A DNA stretch of 49,054 nucleotides, taken from positions 1-49,054 of the forward strand of contig DASYZG010000067.1 of NCBI GenBank assembly GCA_035946575.1, read 5' to 3'. A program made the translations under genes and the position numbers. This document shows positions 33,629 to 42,800 of the stretch, one piece after another. Under the pieces are notes generated by a model. It did not search any database. It saw only the letters and a list, made by a program, of their open reading frames with translations, and was not told the origin of the DNA. The first letter of the stretch is position 1. The number at the start of each line of letters is the position of its first letter. Source of the DNA: Gp13-AA77 sp035946575 (GTDB lineage Bacteria; Acidobacteriota; Terriglobia; UBA7540).

Positions 33629-35296
33629 ATGAGCGCGAAGTATATTTTTGTGACCGGTGGCGTGGTGAGTTCGTTGGGCAAGGGTCTGGCCTCGGCCTCG
33701 ATGGCCTGCCTGCTCGAGGCCCGCGGATTGAAAGTCACCCTGCTGAAGTTCGACCCCTATCTCAATGTCGATCCCGGCACCATGAGCCCGTTCCAGCACG
33801 GCGAGGTCTTCGTGACCGACGACGGCGCGGAAACCGATCTGGATCTCGGTCACTACGAGCGCTTCACGCACGTGCGCATGTCGCGCGACAACAACTGCAC
33901 CGCGGGACGCATCTATGAGCGCATCATCACCAAGGAGCGCCGCGGCGATTACCTGGGCAAGACGGTCCAGGTGATTCCTCACGTCACCAACGAGATCAAG
34001 GCCGCCATCAAGAAGATCTCCGAGGGAGTCGACGTGGTGATCGTGGAGGTGGGCGGCACGGTGGGCGACATCGAATCGCTGCCGTTCCTCGAAGCCATCC
34101 GTCAGATGCGCCTGGAGCAGGGCCGCGAGAACGCCGTCTTCGTGCATCTGACGCTGATCCCTTACATCGGAGCTTCTGGCGAACTGAAAACCAAGCCGAC
34201 CCAGCACTCGGTGAAGGACCTGCGCGAGATCGGTATCCAGGCGGACATCCTGCTCTGCCGCACGGACCGCCATCTGAGTGACGACATCAAGGCCAAGATT
34301 GCGCTCTTCTGCAACGTCCCCGAGGAGGCCGTGATCACCGCCAAGGACGTGGACAACATTTACGAAGTGCCGCTGGCCCTGGCCGCCGAGGGCCTGGACG
34401 AGCAGATCCTGAAATGCCTGCAGATCGCGCCGCGAGAGCGCGACATGCAGCGTTGGAGGGATCTGGTAGAGCGGCTCAAGCGTCCCGACGGCGAAGTGAC
34501 CATCGGCATGGTGGGCAAGTACGTCGAGTATCAGGACTCCTACAAGAGCCTGTCGGAGGCGCTGGCCCACGGCGGCGCGGCCCACAGCGTTCGCGCCAAC
34601 CTGGTGTGGGTGGAGGCCGAAGGCCTGGAGGAGGATCCGCACTGGGAGCGGCAACTGGAAGAGGTGGATGCCATCCTGGTGCCGGGCGGATTCGGCAAGC
34701 GGGGCATTCCGGGCATGCTGCGCGCCATTGAATACGCGCGCACCCGCAAAGTACCCTACTTCGGCATCTGCCTGGGCATGCAGTGCGCCGTGATCGAATA
34801 CGCCCGCCACGTCTGCGGTCTGCACGGGGCCGATAGTTCCGAGTTCGACCCGGCCACGACACACCGGGTGATCTACAAGCTGCGCGAACTGCGCGGCATC
34901 GACGAACTGGGCGGCACTATGCGCCTGGGCGCGTGGACGGCGAGGCTGAGGCCCGGATCATTCGCGCATCAGGCCTACGGGGCGCTCGAGATCTCGGAGC
35001 GGCACCGGCATCGCTACGAATTCAATCGCGAATACGAAGATACGCTGGCGGCAGGCGGCCTGGAAATCACGGGCAGCACTCCGGACGGCACTTACGTGGA
35101 GATTGTCGAGATCCGCGATCATCCCTGGTTTCTGGGATGCCAGTTCCATCCCGAGTTCAAATCGCGTCCGCTCGAGCCGCACCCGTTGTTCAAGGCGTTT
35201 GTGGGAGCGGCGGTCAAACATCGGGCAAGACGGCTGGCGCCGCTGGTCGCCACCGAAGTGCGTGGCGATTCAAACAGGGTGCTCGTCGCTTCCTAG
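33629..35296 (+). CDS. pyrG: CTP synthase
   Basis: 555 residues. Converts UTP to CTP using glutamine and ATP. The N-terminal synthetase begins KYIFVTGGVVSSLGKG and has LLKFDPYLNVDPGTMSPFQH, the CTP/UTP pocket (GAETDLDLGHYERF) and EVGGTVGDIES. The class I glutamine amidotransferase domain (about 300-545) has YFGICLGMQCAV with the nucleophile Cys and FHPEFKSRP with His-Glu. A strong GGGAGG site precedes the ATG. It is followed by kdsA 100 bp later. Confidence 0.97.
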   Translation: MSAKYIFVTGGVVSSLGKGLASASMACLLEARGLKVTLLKFDPYLNVDPGTMSPFQHGEVFVTDDGAETDLDLGHYERFTHVRMSRDNNCTAGRIYERIITKERRGDYLGKTVQVIPHVTNEIKAAIKKISEGVDVVIVEVGGTVGDIESLPFLEAIRQMRLEQGRENAVFVHLTLIPYIGASGELKTKPTQHSVKDLREIGIQADILLCRTDRHLSDDIKAKIALFCNVPEEAVITAKDVDNIYEVPLALAAEGLDEQILKCLQIAPRERDMQRWRDLVERLKRPDGEVTIGMVGKYVEYQDSYKSLSEALAHGGAAHSVRANLVWVEAEGLEEDPHWERQLEEVDAILVPGGFGKRGIPGMLRAIEYARTRKVPYFGICLGMQCAVIEYARHVCGLHGADSSEFDPATTHRVIYKLRELRGIDELGGTMRLGAWTARLRPGSFAHQAYGALEISERHRHRYEFNREYEDTLAAGGLEITGSTPDGTYVEIVEIRDHPWFLGCQFHPEFKSRPLEPHPLFKAFVGAAVKHRARRLAPLVATEVRGDSNRVLVAS

Positions 35297-35396
35297 GCGA
35301 GCCGAACAAGAAGACAAGTTCAAATGGCAAACGGCAAGGTTCCGAATGCAACCGCGAATCTTGCCCTGTCCGCTTGGCCGTTTGAAATGGACTGCG

Positions 35397-36224
35397 ATGA
35401 ACCACCCGGTTTCTCTTGCCAATCTGACCCTCGGTCGAGGCCGTCCCCTTTTCTTTATAGCCGGACCTTGTGTCATCGAATCCGAGCGCCACGCTCTGAA
35501 GACCGCAAGTTATCTCGCCCGCGTGGCCGATGAGCTGCGCATTCCCGTGATCTTCAAGGCTTCCTACGACAAGGCGAACCGGACTTCGCTCGACTCTTAT
35601 CGCGGGCCGGGACTCGCGCGTGGGCTCGAAGTGCTGGCGCGCGTCAGGCGGGAGACCGGCCTCGCGGTGTTGACAGACGTTCACGAGATCGCGCAGGTGG
35701 AGCCCGCCGCCGCGGTCTGCGACGTGATCCAGATTCCGGCCTTTCTCTCGCGCCAGACCGATCTTTTGCTGGCGGCCGGGCACTCCGGAGCGGCCGTAAA
35801 CATCAAAAAGGGGCAGTTCCTCTCGCCGTGGGACGTGAGGCACGCGGTGGAGAAGGTGGCGAGCACCGGCAACCACAAGATCATCGTCACCGAACGCGGA
35901 TCGAGCTTCGGCTACAACAATCTTGTGGTCGATGTGCGCGGATTGGCAGTGATGCGTGAGTTTGGGTATCCGGTCGTATTGGATGTCACCCACTCGCTGC
36001 AGCTTCCCGGCGGCGAAGGCAGGCGCAGCGGCGGCCAGCCGCAGTTCATCGAACCCCTTGCGCGCGCGGGCGTGGCGGCCGGAGTCGACGGCCTGTTCCT
36101 GGAAGTCCACGAGAATCCTGCGCGCGCTCTCTCTGACGGGCCGAACGCGCTGGTCCTGCGCCGCTTCAAGCCGCTCGCCAGGACGCTCGGCGATCTGGGG
36201 GCTTTCGTCCGCAAGCTCCGGTAG
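35397..36224 (+). CDS. kdsA: 3-deoxy-8-phosphooctulonate (KDO-8-P) synthase
   Basis: 275 residues. Condenses PEP with arabinose 5-phosphate in KDO synthesis for lipopolysaccharide. Motifs: FFIAGPCVIESE, VIFKASYDKANRTS, LTDVHE, IPAFLSRQTDLL, NIKKGQFLSPWDV, TERGSSFGYNNLVVD and LEVHENPARALSDGPN. The Cys in GPCVIE marks the metal-dependent subtype (E. coli has Asn). ATG 35397 is set by the family N-terminus, although the ribosome site is weak. The pyrG-kdsA pairing is common and likely co-transcribed. Confidence 0.95.
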   Translation: MNHPVSLANLTLGRGRPLFFIAGPCVIESERHALKTASYLARVADELRIPVIFKASYDKANRTSLDSYRGPGLARGLEVLARVRRETGLAVLTDVHEIAQVEPAAAVCDVIQIPAFLSRQTDLLLAAGHSGAAVNIKKGQFLSPWDVRHAVEKVASTGNHKIIVTERGSSFGYNNLVVDVRGLAVMREFGYPVVLDVTHSLQLPGGEGRRSGGQPQFIEPLARAGVAAGVDGLFLEVHENPARALSDGPNALVLRRFKPLARTLGDLGAFVRKLR

Positions 36225-36260
36225 GGTCCTGATTTGGAATTGGGGGGAGGACGATCGTCA

Positions 36261-36770
36261 ATGGCCAAGAGCAATGTCCGGCGCCAGACGGTGGACCTTA
36301 CCGCTTACCCCGATCTGGTGGTGATCTACCTGGGAATGCGCGTCAACAGGCTGCGCGGCCTGGCCACGCTCCTCAAATTCGGGCCACGGATTTCCGCAGC
36401 TGTAGCTGCGCGACCTGACGGCCTGTTGCTGCATGAGCCGATCTTCTATTCGTTCTTGCCGCCTCATTTCGGCATGCGGCAGTACTGGCGCAACTTCCAG
36501 TCGCTCGAGACCTGGGCGCGGTCGCTGCCGCACCAGGACTGGTGGGTGGGATTCGTTCGCGACAGCGGCGGCACCGGCTTCTGGCACGAGACGTACTTCA
36601 AGCGCGGCGGCATGGAAGCGATTTACGACGATATCTTTGTGCCGCTGGGCCTGAGCGCGTTCGCGAAGGCCACGGCAGCCCGGGGGGCGATGTTTTCGGC
36701 ACGAAGACGCGCCGGCGTTGAGGGTACGGCTTCGACTCAACCGGCAGTGGGCGAATCAGAACTGGACTGA
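36261..36770 (+). CDS. Monooxygenase af470-like (DUF4188) protein
   Basis: 169 residues. The pattern VVIYLGMRVNRLRGLATLL, FGMRQYWRNFQSLETWARSL, PHQDWWVGFVRDSGGTGFWH and YFKRGGMEAIYDDI fits PF13826 (Monooxy_af470-like, formerly DUF4188), related to a fungal monooxygenase fold. The substrate is unknown. GGGAGG precedes ATG 36261 by about 10 nt. It begins 36 bp after kdsA and is followed by the GH63-like gene 22 bp after its stop. Confidence 0.85.
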   Translation: MAKSNVRRQTVDLTAYPDLVVIYLGMRVNRLRGLATLLKFGPRISAAVAARPDGLLLHEPIFYSFLPPHFGMRQYWRNFQSLETWARSLPHQDWWVGFVRDSGGTGFWHETYFKRGGMEAIYDDIFVPLGLSAFAKATAARGAMFSARRRAGVEGTASTQPAVGESELD

Positions 36771-36792
36771 TCGCGATGAAGGAGGACCGCGA

Positions 36793-38043
36793 ATGAAGCT
36801 TTCACTCCTGAACGCCGGTTTGACCGCCGGATTCGGCATCGCCCTGGCCTTGCTCTTCACCGGTGCGGCACAGGCGCAGGGCGAGACCGAGATCAGCCGC
36901 CTGATCGCTCAGATCCACGCCAAGCAAAACGTGGTGAAGCCGCCCAAGGGCATTCTGAAGCACCAGTACCTTGTGCCTGCCGGACCTTATTTCCAGCTCT
37001 TCGACTGGGACATGTATTTCATGGGCGTGGCGCTGAGCTACGACGGTGTGGGCACGCCCGTGGCGAACTCCATCAGGGACTTTCTCGAGTTTGTGGACGA
37101 GTACGCGAACAACCCGGGCTACGCGCCGCGCGAGATCGCGCCCGACGCCCTCTGGGCTCTGCCCGAGCAGTGCAAGCCGTTTCTTGCCCAGGCAGCGGTG
37201 CGGGCGTCGCGCACCATGAACGATTATCAATGGCTGCTCGAACCGAATGGGGAGTCGAAGAAGAGCAACTATGAAAAGCTCGCTGACACGATCCACTTCT
37301 GGGAGAACACGCGGCGGGCGCCTGACGGCCTTTTTCTCTGGTACAACGGCGTGGAGAGCGGCGTGGACAACAATCCAGCGGTCTCGGACAATCCTGCGCT
37401 GGTCACTGAGGGCGTTGACCTGCAGTGTTATCTCTACCGGGAGTATCGCGCCATGGCTGTGCTGGGCGAGAAACTGGGGCGTCGCGATGACGTGGAGAAG
37501 TACAACGCCAAGGCCGACGATCTCGAGAACCTCGTGCGCAATAAGATGTGGTCCGAACCGGACGGCATGTTCTTCAACATCAACGCGCGCACCGGCCAGC
37601 TCGTCAAGGTCAGGACCTGGACCAACCTGGTCCCGCTCTGGGCCGGAATTGCCACGCGGGAACAGGCAGAGCGCATGATTCGGGATCACGTGCTGAACAG
37701 CAACGAGTTCTGGTGCAATTACGGCATCCGGACCCTCACGCCCGGCGAGCCGCTTTACAATGCGAAGTCGGGCTACTGGCGCGGGCCGGTCTGGGTGATC
37801 TCAAACTACGTGGTGATGCACGGGCTGATGCGGTACGGTCACCTGGAGGACGCGCGAGAACTGGCGGCTCATACGGTGACCCTGCTGGTGAACGACATCA
37901 AGACCAGCGGGGGGATGAATGAGAACTACGATCCCGACAACGGCGCGCCGGCGGCGGCCGGGCACTTTGTGAGCTGGAATCTGCTTGCCGAGCACATGCA
38001 GGAAGAGGCCGACAAGGGGCTCGATCCGACGGCGTTGCACTAG
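36793..38043 (+). CDS. Secreted GH63/trehalase-like (alpha/alpha)6 glycosidase
   Basis: 416 residues. Signal peptide 1-28 (ALALLFTGAAQAQ). The (alpha/alpha)6-barrel signs are YFQLFDWDMYFMGVALSYDG, LFLWYNGVESGVDNNPAV, GYWRGPVWVISNYVVMHG and NENYDPDNGAP. The LFDWDMYF and GPVW motifs are shared by GH63 and GH37 enzymes and by mannosylglycerate hydrolases, so a small alpha-glucoside is the probable substrate. Only the region's general fold can be asserted. GGAGGA precedes ATG 36793. Confidence 0.8.
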   Translation: MKLSLLNAGLTAGFGIALALLFTGAAQAQGETEISRLIAQIHAKQNVVKPPKGILKHQYLVPAGPYFQLFDWDMYFMGVALSYDGVGTPVANSIRDFLEFVDEYANNPGYAPREIAPDALWALPEQCKPFLAQAAVRASRTMNDYQWLLEPNGESKKSNYEKLADTIHFWENTRRAPDGLFLWYNGVESGVDNNPAVSDNPALVTEGVDLQCYLYREYRAMAVLGEKLGRRDDVEKYNAKADDLENLVRNKMWSEPDGMFFNINARTGQLVKVRTWTNLVPLWAGIATREQAERMIRDHVLNSNEFWCNYGIRTLTPGEPLYNAKSGYWRGPVWVISNYVVMHGLMRYGHLEDARELAAHTVTLLVNDIKTSGGMNENYDPDNGAPAAAGHFVSWNLLAEHMQEEADKGLDPTALH

Positions 38044-38056
38044 CCTCTGATTATCC

Positions 38057-38161
38057 GGGAGGATAGATATCGGCTCTCCGAGCCAACACCGCACATTCGC
38101 GCTGTCTGCGGCCGCCCTTATCGCCGGGATCTTACCGCTTTGCTATCCGCCGATCCGAGCC
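38057..38161 (+). other. Signal-peptide-encoding segment lacking a standard start codon
   Basis: In frame with the ORF below and free of stops back to TGA 38048-38050, the sequence encodes GSPSQHRTFALSAAALIAGI, then LPLCYPPIRAVAA, a typical Sec signal peptide. A strong GGAGG (38058-38062) lies 6 nt before ATC 38069; no ATG, GTG or TTG occurs there. The gene may start at ATC or ATA (rare starts), or ATG may have been lost by mutation. GTG 38162 is the first standard start but would drop the signal. Confidence 0.6.
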
Positions 38162-39808
38162 GTGGCAGCCAGGCAGAGCGCCGCAGCATCAAGCACGCGG
38201 CACCATACCTACACCACCAACTTTGCCCTGACTGAAAATCCCATTTCCGAAGGCAGCAAATGGACGAACGGCCAGAAAGACGGGCTGGACTGGGCCAATG
38301 TCAGAACGAGTTCGGGTCTCGCCTTTGGGACGGAGCCCGGCGGCAGGAGACCGGCCCCACAGGAGTACGATGATTCCACGGCGTTGCTGACCGGCTCCTG
38401 GGGGCCCGACCAGACGGCCGAAGCTACAGTTCGAGCCGTGAAGCCGGACGACACGGTCAACGAAGAAGTGGAGCTGCGCCTGCGAAGCACTCTTTCTCCT
38501 CACCGCGCGACGGGCTATGAGATCCTTTTCCGAGCCTTACGGGGAGAGAATGCTTACTGCGAAATCGTCAGATGGAATGGACCGTTGGGAGACTTCACCT
38601 ACGTTGGCCGGGCCAAAGGCCCACACTGTGGGGTCGAGGACGGAAGCGTGGTGAAGGCGACTGCGATTGGCAACCAGATTACGGCGTACATCAACGGAGT
38701 GAAGGTGGTCGAGGCCCGCGACGACACTTATAAGAGCGGCAGCCCCGGCATCGGGTTCTTCCATTACGGGTCCACGGGGGCGAATCGAGATTACGGATTT
38801 ACAAGCTTCACAGCGTCCGATCAGTGGACGGCGCGCCCGACGCCTGGGTCACGGGGCCGTGCGCCGCCGCGAAAGGTGAACTACATGGAAATCTCCAGAA
38901 GAAACTATCTTCGTTGCGCGATCCTGGCAGGCGGGGCGGCGTGTCTTGCACGAGGTGAGCGTCTGTTGCAAGCCCTTCCTTTGGGACTGCCCGCCGGCGT
39001 GCAGCTCTGGTCCGTGCGCGAGCAGTTGAAGGCCGCGCCTGACGCCACGCTTCGCAAACTCGCCGAAATCGGGTATCGCGAGGTCGAGCTGTTTGAAACG
39101 CCGAAGTCCCCGCGCGAGTTCAGGAAGAGGGTCGAGGACGCCGGCCTGAAGTGTGTCAGCGGGCATTTCGAACTGAAGGACATGAAGGACCCGTCGACCG
39201 TCGCCGTTGCTCACGAACTCGGTCTGAGTTACATGATCCTGGTGTTTCCCGCGCTGCCTTCGCTCGCAAACAAGAGCGTGGACGCCAATTTCGAGCAGTT
39301 TGTTCCTCTGTACGAGAAGATCTCGCTCTCCGATTACAAATGGAATGCCGAGCAGCTCAACCGGACCGCGGAAAACCTGAAGCGCCACGGAATCCGCGCC
39401 GGCTACCACAATCACGCCATCGACTTCAAAAACCTGGGCGGCACGCGCGGGTTCGACACGCTGATCCAGAACACCGATCCGAATCTGGTCTGCTTTGAGA
39501 TGGACTGCGGCCACGTCATCCACGCCGGATACGACCCCATCGCCTACCTGAACCGGTACCCCTCGCGCATCGAACTGCTGCACGTTAAGGATCTGGTGCC
39601 GGGCTACCACGTCTCAACCACGCTCGACACCGAAGACAAGGACACCAACGCCGAAATCGGCCACGGCTCAATTGATTGGAAGAAACTCTTCGCGACTGCG
39701 GCGCGTTACGGGCACGTGAGGCACTACTTTGTGGAGCACGAGGGCAAAATGGCGCATCCGCCGCTCGAAGCCTTGCAAATCTCCTACGATTATCTGCAGA
39801 GACTCTGA
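38162..39808 (+). CDS. ConA-like lectin domain fused in frame to a sugar-phosphate isomerase
   Basis: 548 codons from GTG 38162 (about 579 if the upstream signal segment is used). Residues ~15-225 form a beta-sandwich resembling DUF1080/LamG-type domains: FALTENPISEGSKWTNGQKD, EVELRLRST, ITAYINGVKVVEARDD and SGSPGIGFFHYGST. At residue 242 an internal ATG (38885) opens a Tat-type leader, SRRNYLRCAILAGGAACLA, followed by an AP-endonuclease-2/xylose-isomerase-like TIM barrel (QLWSVREQL, AGYHNHAIDFKNLGG, CFEMDCGHVIHAG, IELLHVKDL, IGHGSIDW). Two export signals in one chain suggest two genes joined by loss of a stop codon or a dual-start gene. Confidence 0.8.
   Translation: MAARQSAAASSTRHHTYTTNFALTENPISEGSKWTNGQKDGLDWANVRTSSGLAFGTEPGGRRPAPQEYDDSTALLTGSWGPDQTAEATVRAVKPDDTVNEEVELRLRSTLSPHRATGYEILFRALRGENAYCEIVRWNGPLGDFTYVGRAKGPHCGVEDGSVVKATAIGNQITAYINGVKVVEARDDTYKSGSPGIGFFHYGSTGANRDYGFTSFTASDQWTARPTPGSRGRAPPRKVNYMEISRRNYLRCAILAGGAACLARGERLLQALPLGLPAGVQLWSVREQLKAAPDATLRKLAEIGYREVELFETPKSPREFRKRVEDAGLKCVSGHFELKDMKDPSTVAVAHELGLSYMILVFPALPSLANKSVDANFEQFVPLYEKISLSDYKWNAEQLNRTAENLKRHGIRAGYHNHAIDFKNLGGTRGFDTLIQNTDPNLVCFEMDCGHVIHAGYDPIAYLNRYPSRIELLHVKDLVPGYHVSTTLDTEDKDTNAEIGHGSIDWKKLFATAARYGHVRHYFVEHEGKMAHPPLEALQISYDYLQRL
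38871..38887 (+). promoter_or_regulatory. Internal ribosome site and start of the isomerase
   Basis: AAGGTGA (38872-38878) precedes ATG 38885 by 6 nt, in the frame of the long ORF. Translation from here gives a 307-residue isomerase with its own Tat-like leader, the normal length for this family. It therefore probably is a real start. Confidence 0.65.
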
Positions 39809-39868
39809 TGCCGGAGAGGCGGCGACCTCATCGCGGAGCCAGGCGCGCGTCCGAAGGATGCAGGACTG

Positions 39869-42800
39869 TCAAGGTTGCGGGCGCTCCTGCGGGCTATCAA
39901 GTTCGTCCGACGGGTAACTTGCGTGGGTGAGTTCGGCTCTTTCCTCGGTCGCCAGCGTCAGCACCTCGATCTTTGCCGGATGACCGCTCTCCGTCAGCCC
40001 ATAGGCGATACGTTTGCCGTCGTGGGACCAACGCGGATCGACCACCGAGCCGGGGACTGGAACGGTGCGCTCGACTTTTCCGTCGGCTGTTTTGATGATA
40101 GCCGGCTGCCATTGCCCGTTCTTGGGCTCAACGGTGAGCAACCTCTCGCCGTCGGGAGACCAATCCAAACTGGGCCGGAAAAGGAAATCTGACTTGACCG
40201 TGAAACTGGTCAGGCGCTTGGTCTCACCATCCTGCGCAGACTGGACGAAGACGCTGAGGCGTGTGCCGGGCTGTTCCGGCTCGTGGGACAGGTAAGCCAG
40301 CCGCGTGCCGTCCGGAGACCATGCCGGCGAGAACCCGTTGGCGAAGACCTGCGCGTCCCCACCCGAAGCGGGTACCGTCATGACGCGGGGTCCGGGGTAA
40401 GCAGTAAACGCAATCTGTGCCCCATCCGGGGACCAGGACGGGTCCACAAACCAATGCATGGAAAGACTGGCCGATGAATTCGTGAGCTGTCGTGGATCAC
40501 TGCCGCTCGCGCTGACCGTCCAGATGTTGAGCGGATGTGCCAGACCAAGCGCACTCACGAGCTGGAATTTCCCACGCTGGCTCGAACTGAAAGCCAGCCG
40601 CGCACCGTCAGGTGACCAGGCTGTCATGCAGTCGCCAGACTGCCCTCTGAGGAAGAGCCTCGGCTCGCCCTTGCTCACGGAGACGCTGTAGAGCTTTCGC
40701 TCATCCTGGCGGCGGTCGCAGTAGATGACGTCTTTATCGTCGGGAGACCATGTCGGCGCGATGTCACCCCAGACCTGGATGGCCGCGGTAAAGGGCGCCG
40801 CGGAGGTGTCACCGTGCGGATCGGTTGCTATTCCAATCCATCCGAGAACGGCGCCCAGAGTCAGAGCTCCGGCCCAGTACCATAACCTCGAGCGCCTCGC
40901 TGCCGGTGTCGAAGCCTCAGGTGCCCGGCCACTTGGCGGCAGCTCCTCCTTGATGATCTGCGGCTTTTCCTGGATTCCAGCCGTAGTTCTCGTCTTGGGC
41001 CGGCCTGGTTCAGACGGCAAGCGCGCCTCGAGGCCTTGCGCGATGGTATCCGATTCTGCGCGCATGCGGCTGAGAACCTCTGCGAGAATACCGTTTGCCT
41101 GCTGCTGGAGGCTCTCCAGATGCGCTTTTGACCAGGCCTGCATGTTCTCTCGCAGGCCGGCCCCGATATCGCGATCAAGGCTCTCGCCGGATTCCTTCAA
41201 TCGTTTGGTTTGCGCGCGCAGCCTGTCATCCAGGACAACGACGGCCTTCTTCAGGCTGTCGTCGCATCTGCTCTGAATTTGCCTGATTAATTCCGCGCCC
41301 AGCTCCTGAGACTTCGTCCGGAGATGATCGAGCGTCATTTGCTGGCTTTGCGAGGAGAGGTTCTCGAACCGGGCGGCCAGGTCCTGCTCAAACTTCTCGT
41401 ACGAGTCGTTGAACGCCTGTTGAGTGCGAGCGCGGCCCTCTTGCTCAATAAACTCACTGCTGGCCGCCGCGGCTTCTTTTCGGAATTGATCTCGAATCTC
41501 CTGTGACACGCTCACCGTCAGCGCTTCAACCTCTTTGGCGGCCTGACCCTTCAGAGCCTCCAACGCAGACTCGACATTCGCCTGCACTTCTGCGCGCAGC
41601 TTTTCCTGCAGGGCGGCGGTGGCTTTCGCCACACTCTCTTCGCCCTGGCCCTGGATCTGCCCGACCAATTCCGCGCCCAGCTCCTGCGACTTCGCCTGGA
41701 GATCATCGAGCGCCAGTTGCCTTTCCGAGGACAGGTCCTGCGCGTGCTTTTCGTAGGACTCGTCGAACGCTTCGCGAAGGCGAGTGCGGCCCTCTTGCTC
41801 GATGAACTCCTTTGTCGCGGCCGCGGCCTCGTTCCGGACCCGGCCCCGAACCTCCTGCGACAGGCTCGCCGTCAGCGCTTCAACCTCTTTGGCGGCCTGG
41901 CCCTTCAGAGCCTCCAGCGCAGACTCGACATTCGCCTGTACTTTCGCGCGCAGATTTTCATCCAGGGAGGTGGCGGCTTTCGCCAGACTCTCTTCAGCAC
42001 GGCTCTGGATTTGCTTGATTAGTTCCGCGCCTAATCCCTGGGACTTCGCCCGGAGATCATCGAGCGCCAGTTGCCTTTCCGAGGACTGGTCCTGCGCCTG
42101 CTTTTCGTAAGACTCGTGGAACGCTTCGCGAAGGTAAGTGCGGCCCTCTTGCTCGATGAACTCCCTTGTCGCGGCCGCGGCTTCGTTCCGGACCCGGCCC
42201 CGAACCTCCTGCGACACACTAGTCGTCAGCGTTTCGATCTCTTTGGCGGCCTGACCTTTCAGAGCCTCCAGCGCAGACTCGACATTCGCCTGTACTTCCG
42301 CGCGCAGCTTTTCATCCAGGGCGGTGGTGGCTTTCGCCAGACTCTCTTCGCCCCGGCTCCGGATTTGCTCGATTAGTTCCGCGCCTAATTCCTGGGACTT
42401 CGCCCGGAGACCATCGAGCGTCGGTTGCCCGTCCGAGGACAGGTCTTGGAATCGGGCGATCAGGTCCTGCTCGCATTTTTCGTAAGACTCCTGGAAAGCC
42501 TGTTGAATCCGAGTTCGGCCCTCTTGCTCAATAAACTCACTGCTGGCCGCCGCGGCTTCCTTCCGGAATTGGTCTCGAATCTCCTGCGACACGCTCGCTG
42601 TCAGCGCTTCGATCTCTTTGGCGGCCTGGCCCTTCAGAGCCTCCAGCGCAGACTCGACATTCGCCTGTACTTCCACGCGCAGCTTTTCATCCAGGGCGGT
42701 GGTGGCTTTCGCCAGACTCTCTTCGCCCCGGCTCTGGATTTGCTTGATTAGTTCCGCGCCCAGCTCCTGCGACTTCGCCTGGAGATCATCGAGCGCCAGT

